A DNA stretch of 64,000 bases from Andreprevotia sp. IGB-42 (GCF_009848685.1 NZ_WXTX01000001.1:186001-250000); one strand, 5' to 3'. Counted from the stretch's first letter, positions 47,778 through 56,829 are shown. Translations and numbers: made by a program. Notes: generated by a model not told the origin, from the letters alone.

Positions 47778-47793
47778 AGCAGAAGTCATGCCA
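47778..47793 (-). promoter_or_regulatory. sigma-54 (-24/-12) promoter candidate for the porin-ABC operon
   Basis: Read leftward the site is TGGCATGACTTCTGCT. It keeps the invariant GG and GC exactly ten bases apart and matches the sigma-54 consensus TGGCACGNNNNTTGCW at most positions. It lies 89 bp upstream of the porin start. Three similar sites occur at other genes of the island, which makes chance unlikely. Confidence 0.6.
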
Positions 47794-47911
47794 GTCGTTT
47801 TTCATAGATAAATTGAGCATAAAGTGCCGAAGCGCTGCTGCGAGCACAACAAAGCGTCCCTCCGGCTGGTGAAATATCAACAAAGCGTTGCTTGCATCAC
47901 TGCTTTGCGGC

Positions 47912-47959
47912 AACCCGCACAGCACCGCAGTGAACCCGCACAGCACCGCAGTGAACCCG
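47912..47959. repeat. short tandem repeat in the divergent intergenic region
   Basis: A 21-bp unit beginning AACCCGCACAGCACC occurs twice in a row (47912-47932 and 47933-47953), followed by the first six bases of a third copy. It lies in the 488-bp gap between the divergent porin and dehydrogenase genes. Apart from this and the two sigma-54-type sites I see nothing else in the gap. Tandem activator sites are common upstream of sigma-54 promoters, but it could also be a neutral duplication. Confidence 0.6.
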
Positions 47960-48120
47960 GCTGCATTCGCGCGCCATCAAACGCCTCCACATCCACTCGC
48001 TAGCCGCCTTGAAGCGGCGGTCTTTCTAGGCGCCGGCCGGCCATGCGGATCAAGCCGGAGCGTTGTGTAACGCGGCCACACAGCCCGTGCAAATCTGCAC
48101 CAGACCCATGGCAACGCCGG

Positions 48121-48137
48121 TTGGCACGCTTCCTGCA
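48121..48137 (+). promoter_or_regulatory. sigma-54 (-24/-12) promoter candidate for the dehydrogenase gene
   Basis: TTGGCACGCTTCCTGCA carries the full -24 block YTGGCACG and a CTGC -12 block, with GG and GC ten bases apart. It ends 41 bases before the ATG at 48178, leaving about 30 bases of leader, a normal arrangement. Confidence 0.7.
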
Positions 48138-48177
48138 TCGGTAAGCGCATTGACTGCACGCAGGAAGGATTAACCCC

Positions 48178-49149
48178 ATGCCCAAGCTTGACCGTTTTGT
48201 GCTTGCCCATCCGCTGGGGGACGCCGCGCTGGCACGCCTGCGCTCGGCCGCACCGGGTATCGAAATCGTGGCGGCAACGCCGGAAGAATTGCCGCAGGCG
48301 TTGACTGGTGCGCAGGGCGCGCTGATCGGCCGGCCCGGCGGGCGCATCGACCAGATACTGGAAGCAGCGCCCGAGCTGGCATGGATACACACGGTAGGCG
48401 CGGGCGTGGACAAACTGCTGACGCCCAGGCTGATCGCCAGCGATGTCATCGTTACCAACAGCAGTGGCGTGCATGGCAACAACATGGCCGAGCACATCCT
48501 TGGCCTGATGCTGAGTTTTGCGCGCCAGTTGCCCACCTTGTGGCGTGCGCAACAGCAGCAACACTGGATCGGCCCGCCACTGGCGGGCACCTTCGAGCTG
48601 GCCGGGCAAACGCTGGCCATCGTCGGCCTGGGTTCCATCGGCGAAGCGCTGGCCGAGCGTGCGCATGCGCTGGGTTTGCGCGTGCTGGGCGTCCGCCGCC
48701 AGCCCGGCGGCGTGCCGCCATCCGGCGTGGAGCAGGTGTTTACCAGCGCCCAGCTTGATGAGGTATTGGCCCGGGCCGATCACGTCGCCGTGGCGCTGCC
48801 ACTTACCCCGGATACCACCGGCTTGTTCGATGCCGCGCGTATCGCCGCCATCAAGCCCGGTGCGTATTTCTACAACGTCGGCCGGGGTGAGCTGGTGGAT
48901 CAGGATGCACTGTTTGCCGCGCTGCAAGCCGGCAAGCTCGGCGGCTTGGGGCTGGATGTGACCACACCCGAACCGCTACCGGCCGCATCCCCGCTGTGGC
49001 AGCACCCCAAGGTGCTGATCACTGCGCACACCTCCGGTGGCACGCCGCATTACAACCTGCGCGTGGCTGACCTGCTGGCGGAAAACCTGCAGCGCTACCG
49101 AACTGATCAACCGCTGATCAATGTCGTCGACAAGCACGCCGGCTATTAG
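48178..49149 (+). CDS. D-isomer-specific 2-hydroxyacid dehydrogenase
   Basis: The 323-residue NAD(P)-dependent enzyme would reduce a 2-oxoacid or oxidise a D-2-hydroxyacid in the cytosol. The nucleotide-binding GLGSIG is at 150-155, and the catalytic R236, E265 and H284 lie in NVGRGELVD, VTTPEPLP and ITAHTSGG. AAGGA precedes the ATG. A sigma-54-type promoter lies just upstream, and a TauD-type dioxygenase gene follows after 100 bp. It may act on a carbon product of desulfonation, such as glyoxylate or a hydroxyacid. That role is inferred. Confidence 0.92.
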   Translation: MPKLDRFVLAHPLGDAALARLRSAAPGIEIVAATPEELPQALTGAQGALIGRPGGRIDQILEAAPELAWIHTVGAGVDKLLTPRLIASDVIVTNSSGVHGNNMAEHILGLMLSFARQLPTLWRAQQQQHWIGPPLAGTFELAGQTLAIVGLGSIGEALAERAHALGLRVLGVRRQPGGVPPSGVEQVFTSAQLDEVLARADHVAVALPLTPDTTGLFDAARIAAIKPGAYFYNVGRGELVDQDALFAALQAGKLGGLGLDVTTPEPLPAASPLWQHPKVLITAHTSGGTPHYNLRVADLLAENLQRYRTDQPLINVVDKHAGY

Positions 49150-49249
49150 CCGCTGACGTTCATTCAACGCCCTTTTTATTCAACCTGGCAAAACGAAGCA
49201 AACCTCAATGACTGCTTCCCCCCAACACCCTCATCACACAAGGAAAACC

Positions 49250-50176
49250 ATGAGCTACCCGCTGACCACCCAGCTATCCCGCGCCTTGCAACAGGCATCA
49301 CAACAGCGCACCACCGCGCAAACTCCGGACGATGTCGTCATCACCACCACCGGCGGCGCGCTCGGCGCCGTAGTACGTGGCCTGGATGGCAACCGCCCGC
49401 TCTCGCCGGCACTGGTGCGCAAGCTGAAAACCGCGCTGGATGACCACCACATCCTGATCTTCAAGCAGCAGACGCTGAGCGATGAAGCTTTCCTCGCCTT
49501 CACCACCTATTTCGGTTCCGTATTCCGTCCGCCGGAAGACATCCCTGTGCTGGCCTCCGCCACCAACGATGGCATTCCGCCCGATGTGGTCCCTGTTGCC
49601 AACGTGGAAGGCGGCTATACCGGCCACGGCGAGCTCACCCCGCATATCGACCACCAGTGGACGCCGCTGCCCTCTGCTGGCTCGCTGCTCTATGCACTGG
49701 AAGTACCCAACGCCGGTGGCGATACCAGCTGGTACAACATCAATGCTGCATATGAAGCGCTGGATGCCGATACCAAGGCGCGAATCGCCGATTTGCAGCT
49801 GATCACCTACAACCCCTTCCTGCGCACCAAGGGCCAGAGCCGTCCACGGTATCGCACCCCGGAAATCGAGCCGCTGGGCCCCGGCTTTCCGCACCCGCTG
49901 GTACGCACGCATCCATCGTCCGGCAAGCCGCTGCTGTTCCTGTCCACCCATACAGAGGCCGAACTTGTCGGTGTGGACCCCGCTGAAGGCGCCGCGCTGA
50001 TCGCCCGCTTGCGCGAGCACATTGCCGAAACGCGCTTCCGCTACGAGCATAAATGGGAAGTGGGCGACATCGTGTACTGGGACAACCAGGCCACGCTGCA
50101 TTCGCGCACCGCATTTGCCGAAACCGAACGCCGCGTGCTCAAGCGCGTAAGCCTGGCAGGTAGCCGTCCGTTCTGA
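49250..50176 (+). CDS. TauD/TfdA-family 2-oxoglutarate-dependent dioxygenase
   Basis: The 308-residue cytosolic enzyme would oxidise a sulfonate or sulfate ester with 2-oxoglutarate, oxygen and Fe(II), releasing sulfite or sulfate. The iron triad is H132, D134 and H284 (PHIDHQW, ATLHSRTAF) and the 2-oxoglutarate-binding R299 lies 15 residues after the last His, as in TauD. ATG 49250, with AAGGA at good spacing, is preferred to an ATG 14 codons earlier. It follows the dehydrogenase by 100 bp, probably on one transcript. The exact substrate is unknown. Confidence 0.92.
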   Translation: MSYPLTTQLSRALQQASQQRTTAQTPDDVVITTTGGALGAVVRGLDGNRPLSPALVRKLKTALDDHHILIFKQQTLSDEAFLAFTTYFGSVFRPPEDIPVLASATNDGIPPDVVPVANVEGGYTGHGELTPHIDHQWTPLPSAGSLLYALEVPNAGGDTSWYNINAAYEALDADTKARIADLQLITYNPFLRTKGQSRPRYRTPEIEPLGPGFPHPLVRTHPSSGKPLLFLSTHTEAELVGVDPAEGAALIARLREHIAETRFRYEHKWEVGDIVYWDNQATLHSRTAFAETERRVLKRVSLAGSRPF

Positions 50177-50211
50177 GCAGTACCGGACCAACGAACCCCG
50201 AAGCTACTTCT

Positions 50212-50231
50212 TCGCCCGCATTTGCGGGCGA
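50212..50231 (+). terminator. G+C-rich hairpin, possible terminator after the dioxygenase gene
   Basis: TCGCCCGCA (50212-50220) pairs with TGCGGGCGA (50223-50231) around a two-base loop. The following sequence TGTTGTTT is only moderately T-rich. It lies 36 bp after the dioxygenase stop and separates it from the sigma-54-type promoter of the next gene. Confidence 0.5.
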
Positions 50232-50369
50232 TGTTGTTTCCACGCGCAGCAGGTCTGTTTGCCGTGCAGCAATCAGCACACTGCTGATAAGCCAACACCG
50301 CGCAGCCACTTCTGGGTGAAATCCAACACCGGTTCCAGCATTGGCCGCCGTGGAACGCCCGTTTACGCA

Positions 50370-50385
50370 TGGCATGTTTCCTGCA
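50370..50385 (+). promoter_or_regulatory. sigma-54 (-24/-12) promoter candidate for an LLM monooxygenase
   Basis: TGGCATGTTTCCTGCA has GG and GC ten bases apart and matches the sigma-54 consensus except for T at one -24 position and C at the first -12 position. It ends 37 bases before the ATG at 50422. Confidence 0.65.
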
Positions 50386-50421
50386 TTGGCTTGCGGCATT
50401 CACCGCAACAGGACAACCGCC

Positions 50422-51783
50422 ATGAGCCAACGTCAGCTCCGCCTCAATGCCTTCATCCCCGCCACCGGTCACCACGTTGCCGCGTGGCGTCACCCGGACG
50501 CCCAGGCCGACGGCGGCCTCAATTTCAAGCATTACGCCCGCGTGGCGCAAGCTGCCGAAGCGGCCAAGTTCGATGGCGTATTCCTTGCCGACAGCGCTGC
50601 AGTGTGGGGCGGCGGCGGCGTGGATGGGCTCGACTCGCTGGCGCGCAGCGCACGCAGTTCCAATTTCGAGCCGATCACCCTGCTCTCCGCGCTCTCCGCC
50701 GTCACCAGCAAGATCGGCCTGATCGCCACCGTCACCACCACTTACAACGAGCCCTATCACCTGGCGCGCAAGTTCGCGTCGCTCGATCACCTCTCCAACG
50801 GCCGTGCCGGCTGGAACCTCGTCACTTCCGCCAACCAGCACGAAGCACAAAACTTCGGCCTGGATCAGCATGTGCAACATGCAGACCGGTACGCCCGCGC
50901 AGAGGAGTTCATCGATGTGGCGAAAGGCCTGTGGGATAGCTGGGAAGACGACGCCTTCCTGCGCGACAAGACTTCCGGCGTGTATTTCGACCAGCACAAG
51001 CTGCACACCCTCAACCACAAGGGCACGCATTTCTCGGTCAAGGGCCCCCTCAATGTAGGGCGCCCGCCACAAGGCTACCCGGTGCTGGTACAGGCCGGCT
51101 CCAGCGAGCCGGGCAAGGAGCTGGCTGCACGCACTGCCGAAGTCATCTTCACTGCCCAGCAAACGCTGGCCGATGCGCAGGCGTTCTACAGCGATGTGAA
51201 GGGCCGGCTGGCCAAATACGGTCGCCACCCGGACAGCCTGAAAATCCTGCCCGGCATCTTCCCGGTAGTGGGCCGCACCGAAGCAGAAGCGCAAGCCAAG
51301 TTCCAGCAACTGCAAGACCTGATCGACCCGGTGGTAGGGCTCTCGCTGCTGTCCGGCATGCTGGGCGGCTTCGATCTGACCGGCTACCCCATCGATGGCC
51401 CGCTGCCGGACCTGCCCGAAAGCAACGGCGGAAAAAGCCGCCAGGCACTGCTGATCCAGAAAGCCCGGCGCGAGAACCTGACCATCCGCGATCTGTACCT
51501 CGGCATTGCCGGTGCACGTGGCCACTGGCAACTGGTGGGCTCGGCCGAGCAGATCGCCGATCAGCTGCAGCTGTGGTTTGAAAATGGCGCGGCGGATGGC
51601 TTCAACGTGATGCCGCCGCACCTGCCGGGCGGCCTCGATGATTTCATCGAGCTGGTGGTGCCCATCCTGCAACAGCGCGGCCTGTTCCGTACCGAGTACA
51701 CGGGCAATACGCTGCGCGAGCACCTGGGCCTGGCCCGCCCGCACAATCACCACCTGGCTGCCAGCCAGGCCGTGGCGGCCTGA
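50422..51783 (+). CDS. LLM-class flavin-dependent monooxygenase (sulfone/NTA type)
   Basis: The 453-residue product is an FMNH2-dependent monooxygenase of the NtaA/SnaA/DszA/SoxA group. It starts LRLNAFIPATGHHVAAWRHP and shows VFLADSAAVWG, PITLLSALSAVTSKIGL, SNGRAGWNLVTS, GYPVLVQAGSSEPGKELAA and GAADGFNVMPPHLPGG. ATG 50422 is where the homology begins; the longer frame adds 27 residues. A sigma-54-type site lies just upstream, and an SsuE-like FMN reductase follows 73 bp downstream, which is the usual flavin supplier. It is closer to the enzyme at 57870 than to that at 6683. Confidence 0.93.
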   Translation: MSQRQLRLNAFIPATGHHVAAWRHPDAQADGGLNFKHYARVAQAAEAAKFDGVFLADSAAVWGGGGVDGLDSLARSARSSNFEPITLLSALSAVTSKIGLIATVTTTYNEPYHLARKFASLDHLSNGRAGWNLVTSANQHEAQNFGLDQHVQHADRYARAEEFIDVAKGLWDSWEDDAFLRDKTSGVYFDQHKLHTLNHKGTHFSVKGPLNVGRPPQGYPVLVQAGSSEPGKELAARTAEVIFTAQQTLADAQAFYSDVKGRLAKYGRHPDSLKILPGIFPVVGRTEAEAQAKFQQLQDLIDPVVGLSLLSGMLGGFDLTGYPIDGPLPDLPESNGGKSRQALLIQKARRENLTIRDLYLGIAGARGHWQLVGSAEQIADQLQLWFENGAADGFNVMPPHLPGGLDDFIELVVPILQQRGLFRTEYTGNTLREHLGLARPHNHHLAASQAVAA

Positions 51784-51805
51784 TTCTCACTGCCATCTCC
51801 CAACC

Positions 51806-51831
51806 ACTGGCCTGCCTGCGTGCAGGCCAGT
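51806..51831. repeat. intergenic hairpin between monooxygenase and FMN reductase
   Basis: ACTGGCCTGC (51806-51815) and GCAGGCCAGT (51822-51831) form a 10-bp stem with a six-base loop. It lies 25 bp before the reductase start, without a T-run. It may tune the ratio of the two proteins. Confidence 0.6.
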
Positions 51832-51856
51832 ATCCACACCCATCAGGATCAACACC

Positions 51857-52423
51857 ATGAGTTTGCTCGTCCTTTCCGGCAGCGTGCGCCGCGATTCCTT
51901 CCACACCAAGCTGGCCAATGCCGCTGCTGAAGAACTGGGCCGCCAGGGTCAGGCGCATACGGTGCTCAATCTGGCGGATTTTCCGCTGCCGCTGTACGAC
52001 GGCGATCTGGAAACCCAGGGCCTGCCCGCCAATGCCAAGCACCTGCGCAAACTGTTTGCGGAGCACGATGGCTTTGTGATTGCCAACCCGGAATACAACG
52101 GCTCGATCACCCCATTGCTGAAAAACGTGCTGGACTGGGTATCGCGCAAGGATGCCGATAGCCAGCAGTTTGAACCGTATGCCGGCAAGACCGCGCTACT
52201 GCTGTCCACCTCGCCGGGTAGCCTGGCCGGCCAGCGCGCGCTGCGCCACACGCGCGAAATCCTCACCTCGCTCGGCGCCATCGTACTGCCGCAACATGTG
52301 GCGGTGCCGGTCGCCCATCAGGCATTTTCCCCCGAGGGCAAGCTGACCGATGCCAAGCAATTGCAGGCTTTGAGCACACAGGTGGGCGAACTGGGAAAAC
52401 TCACCGCCAAGCTGGCAGCCTGA
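51857..52423 (+). CDS. NADPH-dependent FMN reductase (SsuE-like)
   Basis: The 188-residue flavodoxin-like enzyme reduces FMN with NAD(P)H and supplies FMNH2 to the LLM monooxygenases. The FMN-binding loop is LSGSVRRDSFHTKL at the N-terminus, and the second flavin-contact block is IANPEYNGSITPLLKNVLDW. The length and blocks fit SsuE/MsuE. ATG 51857 is chosen because the loop starts directly after it; a very long frame extends upstream through the monooxygenase gene. It follows the monooxygenase by 73 bp. Confidence 0.94.
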   Translation: MSLLVLSGSVRRDSFHTKLANAAAEELGRQGQAHTVLNLADFPLPLYDGDLETQGLPANAKHLRKLFAEHDGFVIANPEYNGSITPLLKNVLDWVSRKDADSQQFEPYAGKTALLLSTSPGSLAGQRALRHTREILTSLGAIVLPQHVAVPVAHQAFSPEGKLTDAKQLQALSTQVGELGKLTAKLAA

Positions 52424-52491
52424 CGCGCAAGCCGCAGTAAACCGGGGTGCGGTGCGCCCCGTTGTAATAGCTGTATTGGACAAAAGCCAAC

Positions 52492-53898
52492 GTGAATACC
52501 ACGCCCCCACCTGCCACCCGCCTGCTGTTGTGGGTGGTGGCGATTGCGTTTTTCATGCAATCGCTGGACATGACCATCCTCAACACGGCGCTGCCCGCCA
52601 TGGCGCGCAGCCTGGGTGCCAGCCCGCTGCACATGCATTCGGTGCTGATTGCCTACATGCTGACCGTGGCGCTGCTGATCCCCGCCTCCGGCTGGATTAC
52701 CGACCGCTTCGGCACCCGCACCGTGTTCTCGGCCGCCATCATCCTGTTCGTGATCGGCTCGCTATGCTGTGCGGAATCGCAAACGCTGTCGCAACTGGTG
52801 GTATCGCGCGTGCTGCAAGGCGTGGGCGGCGCGTTGATGGTGCCGGTGGGCCGCCTGGCCATCCTGCGCACCTGGCCACGCGGCCAGCTGGTGCAAGCGA
52901 TGAGCTTCGTCACCATGCCCGGCCTGGTCGGCCCGCTGATCGGGCCGGCGCTGGGGGGCTGGCTGGTGGAAGTGGCATCGTGGCACTGGATTTTCCTCAT
53001 CAACCTGCCAGTGGGCATCATCGGCTGGCTGGCCGCGCAAAAGCTGATGCCCAACCTGCGCAGCACCGAGCGCTACCGCTTCGACTGGGTGGGTTTCATC
53101 CTGTTCGGCAATGCCATGGTGCTGGTGTCCTTCGCGCTGCAGGGCATGGGCGAGCTGAACCTGGGCGGCCCATTGTGTGCACTGCTGCTGGCCTTGGGCG
53201 GCGCCAGCCTGCTGGGTTACTGGCTGCACGCCAGCCGCAGCAGCCAGCCCTTGTTCAGCCTGCGGCTGCTGGAAACACACTCGTTCCGGATCGGCATCCT
53301 TGGCAACCTGGTAGCACGGCTGGGTGGCGGCTGCATGCCCTTCCTCACCCCGCTGCTGCTGCAGGTGGCGCTGGGTTACCCGCCATCGTTGGCGGGGCTT
53401 TCGATGATACCCAGCGCCGTGGCCGCACTCTTTACCAAGCCAATGGTGAAATGGCTGGTGGATCAACTGGGCTTTCGCCGCCTGCTGGTAATGAACACCA
53501 TCACGCTGGGCGTGCTGATCGGCATTTTCAGCCTGGTGGATCGCCACACGCCCTACCCCTTGCTGCTGGTGTTGTTGGCGATATTTGGTGCCGCCAACTC
53601 ACTGCAATTTACCGCGATGAACACCGTCACCCTGCACGAGCTGCCCGATCAATACGCCAGCGGCGGCAACAGCATGCTGTCGGTAGTGATGCAGCTATCA
53701 CGCAGCCTGGGCGTTGCGGTGGCCGGCGCCATCCTCGCCACCTTTGCCGCCGGCAATATCGCCCAGCACCCGGATGCGCTGCTGGTCGCGTTCCACGCCA
53801 CCTACCTGTGCGTGGGGCTGATCACGCTGGCAGCCGCCGCCATCTTCGTGCGCCTGCCCGAGTTTGCGCTGCCCAAGCCAGCCGCCGCGGCCAGCTGA
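52492..53898 (+). CDS. MFS transporter, DHA2 family
   Basis: The 468-residue inner-membrane protein has about 14 helices. It begins with GTG and the first helix LLLWVVAIAFFMQSLDMTILN, whose Asp is typical of DHA2 exporters, then motif A as GWITDRFGTRTVF and motif C-like GLVGPLIGPALGGWL. The Shine-Dalgarno is weak. It lies 68 bp after the FMN reductase. It may export an organosulfur product or a toxic aldehyde; the substrate is unknown. Confidence 0.9.
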   Translation: MNTTPPPATRLLLWVVAIAFFMQSLDMTILNTALPAMARSLGASPLHMHSVLIAYMLTVALLIPASGWITDRFGTRTVFSAAIILFVIGSLCCAESQTLSQLVVSRVLQGVGGALMVPVGRLAILRTWPRGQLVQAMSFVTMPGLVGPLIGPALGGWLVEVASWHWIFLINLPVGIIGWLAAQKLMPNLRSTERYRFDWVGFILFGNAMVLVSFALQGMGELNLGGPLCALLLALGGASLLGYWLHASRSSQPLFSLRLLETHSFRIGILGNLVARLGGGCMPFLTPLLLQVALGYPPSLAGLSMIPSAVAALFTKPMVKWLVDQLGFRRLLVMNTITLGVLIGIFSLVDRHTPYPLLLVLLAIFGAANSLQFTAMNTVTLHELPDQYASGGNSMLSVVMQLSRSLGVAVAGAILATFAAGNIAQHPDALLVAFHATYLCVGLITLAAAAIFVRLPEFALPKPAAAAS

Positions 53899-53932
53899 TT
53901 CCACCATCAATCACATCCAACCGGAAGCCATC

Positions 53933-54361
53933 ATGAGCACGCAAACCATCCGTACCACCGTCCGCCGCAACGCGGCGGGCAAGCAGGAAATACGCAGCCG
54001 CAACGCCATTGCGCTGATGGGCCGCGCGCCCGATGGCAACGATGCCGATGATGCGTTCCGCGCTGGCGAATTGCTGCTGGGCGCACTGGGCGCCTGCACC
54101 GCCGGTACCGTCAGTGCGTATGCACGCAACCATGGCATCACCGCGCTGCAGGACGTGATCATCGAAGTGATCGGCGAAGAAGTGGGCAGCCCGTCGCGCA
54201 TTGCCGGCATCGAGATCGTGCTGACGCTGGTTGGGGATCTCAGCAGCGCAGAGCGCGAAAAACTGCAGCGCGTGGCCACCAGCTGCAAGATCCACAACAC
54301 GCTCAAGCACCCGCCGCAGATTGCCATCGCTGTTGCCGCGCCGGAAACCGCCAGCGCATGA
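53933..54361 (+). CDS. OsmC-family peroxiredoxin-like protein
   Basis: The 142-residue protein has the OsmC fold of organic hydroperoxide reductases. The block LLLGALGACTAGTVSAYARNHG with the first redox cysteine and VATSCKIHNTLKHPP with the second are both present. ATG 53933 follows GGAAG and is preferred to a start 23 codons earlier. Its stop overlaps the next start as ATGA, so the HAD gene is coupled. It would remove organic peroxides or act on sulfur species, in keeping with the oxidative chemistry around it. Confidence 0.9.
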   Translation: MSTQTIRTTVRRNAAGKQEIRSRNAIALMGRAPDGNDADDAFRAGELLLGALGACTAGTVSAYARNHGITALQDVIIEVIGEEVGSPSRIAGIEIVLTLVGDLSSAEREKLQRVATSCKIHNTLKHPPQIAIAVAAPETASA

Positions 54362-55059
54362 CCACGCTACCGACCGCGCCGCAGGGCCCAACCCCGTGGC
54401 GCGCGGTACTGTTCGATCTGGATGGCACGCTGTTCGACAAGCGCAGCACGCTGGCGCAATTTGCCGCAGCCCAGTTCGTGCATTTCGGCCTGGGGCGGCA
54501 CATTGCCGATGCACGCAGCTGGTCGCAACAGTTCATCAGTTGGCATATGCAGCTGATCCCCAAGACGGAGGTCTACGCGCAACTGGCGCGGGCATTTGCG
54601 CTGGCAGAACCGCTGCAGCACGCGCTGCTGGCCGATCTGGACGCCAACTTCCATCGCAGCGGCGTGGCGTATCCCGGCGCGGTGGCGCTGGTGCAGAAGC
54701 TCAAGCTGGCCGGGCTGAAAACCGCCGTGGTCACCAACGGGCGCGATTTCTTCCAGCGCAACAAGATCCAGGCGCTGGGCCTGATCCCGTGGCTGGATGT
54801 GATCGTTACGTCCGGCGAACTGGGCATCAAGAAGCCGGATCCGGCCATTTTTCTGCACTGCCTACAGCAACTGGACGTGGCGCCAGAAACCGCCATTTTC
54901 ATCGGCGACAACCTGCACCACGACATCATCCCCGCCCGCAGCCTGGGCCTGTACGGCATACTGAAAGCCGCGCAGCCACAGGCCGCTGCCGATTTCAGCA
55001 GCGATGATTTCCACGCCATCGATGCGCATCTGGATCAGCTACTGCAACTGGCGCACTGA
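54358..55059 (+). CDS. HAD-family hydrolase
   Basis: The 233-residue phosphatase-like enzyme has motif I as LFDLDGTLFD with the nucleophile D20 and acid D22, motif II as VVTNG, the lysine in IKKPDPAIF and motif IV as FIGDNLHHD. The alpha-helical cap lies between motifs I and II. It overlaps the OsmC stop as ATGA. The substrate is not predictable; phosphoglycolate-type or sugar phosphates are common for the group. Confidence 0.92.
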   Translation: MTTLPTAPQGPTPWRAVLFDLDGTLFDKRSTLAQFAAAQFVHFGLGRHIADARSWSQQFISWHMQLIPKTEVYAQLARAFALAEPLQHALLADLDANFHRSGVAYPGAVALVQKLKLAGLKTAVVTNGRDFFQRNKIQALGLIPWLDVIVTSGELGIKKPDPAIFLHCLQQLDVAPETAIFIGDNLHHDIIPARSLGLYGILKAAQPQAAADFSSDDFHAIDAHLDQLLQLAH

Positions 55060-55109
55060 ACACCTCCCGGCGCAACAACACCTGCCATACTCCCCAGCCA
55101 GACACGTGC

Positions 55110-55712
55110 ATGACCATCAACACCACAACAGATCCCACCGCCCGGTATGCAGGACAGCTCATCCAATTGATACAGCAAACGCCATGGCTGATGGCCGCGC
55201 TACGCGCGGTGCGTGATCTGGCCTTGCCGGATGGCTGCATCGGTGCGGGCACGCTGCGCAACCTGGTATGGGATCACCTGCATGACTACCCCACATTGCC
55301 CTCACCGCTATCCGATGTGGACGTGGTGTACTTCGAGCCCGGCGACCTGAGCAGCGGGCGCGATCATGCGCTGCAGCAGCATTTGCAACAACTGCTGACC
55401 GATCTGCAATGGGAAGTAACCAACCAGGCCGGGGTGCACCTGTGGTTTGCCGCGGAATTCGGCCATGCCGTACCGCCATTGCGGTCTATCGAAGACGCCA
55501 TTGCCAGTTGGCCCGAACCAGCCACCGCAGTGGCCGTGGCGCTGCAGGTCGACGACACGCTGCGCCTGATCGCCCCGCTGGGACTGGATGATTTGTTTGC
55601 CATGCGCATCCAGCGCAATCCGGCACGCGTCAGCGTAGCCACCTACCGGCAGCGGCTGGCGCAAAAGCGCTATGCGGCACGCTGGCCGCAAGTCAGCATC
55701 CATCATGAGTAG
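55110..55712 (+). CDS. nucleotidyltransferase family protein (DUF925)
   Basis: The 200-residue protein has the block GAGTLRNLVWDHLHDYP near residue 45 followed by SDVDVVYFEP, which is the G-x-x-x-RN and DxD metal motif of the nucleotidyltransferase DUF925 group. The C-terminal IAPLGLDDLFAMRIQRN and YRQRLAQKRYAARWP blocks agree with the family. The reaction and target are unknown. It lies 50 bp after the HAD gene in the same direction. Confidence 0.85.
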   Translation: MTINTTTDPTARYAGQLIQLIQQTPWLMAALRAVRDLALPDGCIGAGTLRNLVWDHLHDYPTLPSPLSDVDVVYFEPGDLSSGRDHALQQHLQQLLTDLQWEVTNQAGVHLWFAAEFGHAVPPLRSIEDAIASWPEPATAVAVALQVDDTLRLIAPLGLDDLFAMRIQRNPARVSVATYRQRLAQKRYAARWPQVSIHHE

Positions 55713-55902
55713 GCCGGCCGGATGAAACGCAACGCACTGCACCAATATCCGCAAACTGGCAACGAAGCTGCTGCGATCTGCGCACCTGCCACCAACCACA
55801 ACTCCGCCAGCCATGCCGCCCGGTGAAACCGCAGCGTGGAACGGCAATTGCTCTTGTCATGCATTGATTGCAAGCAATGTTCCCCTTTACAGGACACCCC
55901 TC

Positions 55903-56700
55903 ATGAGCCAGAACCAGACCCCCGGCTTTGCCGCCGCCACACAGCCGATTACCGCCGATACCCGTATCGAAACCGATGCGTACGAACTTAAAACCGGTGA
56001 CATCAGCATCGACGCCCCGTTGGGCGCCTTCCCCGCCTATTACGCCGCCCCGGCGCAACCGGGCCCGTACCCGGTGGTGCTGGTGATCCAGGAAATTTTT
56101 GGCGTGCATGAATACATCCGCGATACCGCGCGGCGGCTGGCCAAGCTCGGTTACCTCGCCATTGCGCCTGCGCTGTACCATCGCCAGGGCGAGGTGGCAG
56201 ACCTTGCCATCGAGCAGATCCGCGAAGTTGTCGCCAAGGTGCCGGATGAACAGGTGCTGTCCGATCTGGATGCCACGGTGAGCTGGGCCAACGCACACGG
56301 CGGCGACGCAGACCGCCTGGCCATCACCGGCTTTTGCTGGGGTGGCCGCATTACCTGGCTGTACGCGGCACATCAACCGGCACTGAAAGCCGCCGTGGCG
56401 TGGTATGGCAAGCTGGAAGGGCCATCCACCCCCAACCAGCCGCGCTTCCCGATCGATGTAGCTGGCAAGCTGCATGCGCCGGTGCTGGGCCTGTATGGCG
56501 GTGCCGATGCCGGCATCCCGCTGGAAAGCGTGGAAAAGCTGCAAGCCAAGTTGAAAGCGGCCGGCGGCGACTCCAGCATTCACGTGTATCCGGATGCACC
56601 GCATGCCTTCCATGCCGACTACCGCCCCAGCTACCGCGCCGAAGCCGCGCAGGATGGCTGGCAACGGCTGCAGGCGTGGCTGAAGCAACACGGCGTGTAA
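55903..56700 (+). CDS. dienelactone hydrolase family protein
   Basis: The 265-residue cytosolic hydrolase has the full dienelactone-hydrolase triad: C145 in GFCWGG, D202 in YGGADAGIP and H234 in PDAPHAFHADY, together with the E64 that poises the cysteine (IQEIFGVHEY). ATG 55903 gives MSQNQTPGFAAATQ; an in-frame start 30 codons earlier is unlikely. A terminator follows. It may cleave a lactone or ester formed by Baeyer-Villiger-type oxidation by the neighbouring monooxygenases. That link is inference. Confidence 0.93.
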   Translation: MSQNQTPGFAAATQPITADTRIETDAYELKTGDISIDAPLGAFPAYYAAPAQPGPYPVVLVIQEIFGVHEYIRDTARRLAKLGYLAIAPALYHRQGEVADLAIEQIREVVAKVPDEQVLSDLDATVSWANAHGGDADRLAITGFCWGGRITWLYAAHQPALKAAVAWYGKLEGPSTPNQPRFPIDVAGKLHAPVLGLYGGADAGIPLESVEKLQAKLKAAGGDSSIHVYPDAPHAFHADYRPSYRAEAAQDGWQRLQAWLKQHGV

Positions 56701-56715
56701 CACGCCCCCACCCGG

Positions 56716-56744
56716 AACCAGGGCCGCAAGGTCCTGGTTTTTTT
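56716..56744 (+). terminator. rho-independent terminator
   Basis: AACCAGG (56716-56722) pairs with CCTGGTT (56733-56739) and is followed by a run of T to 56744. It lies 15 bp after the dienelactone hydrolase stop. Confidence 0.85.
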
Positions 56745-56829
56745 CTGCCCTGCGCCCGGCCTGCATTGCTGCCTGAGGCGGCCATTACAATCCGCGCAGC
56801 CCTATCTCCATCTCATCGCCAAGCCACCC

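Noticed and set aside
49188-49204. TGGCAAAACGAAGCA upstream of the dioxygenase gene as a sigma-54 site.
   Set aside because: GG and GC are nine rather than ten bases apart, and sigma-54 promoters do not tolerate that change well.
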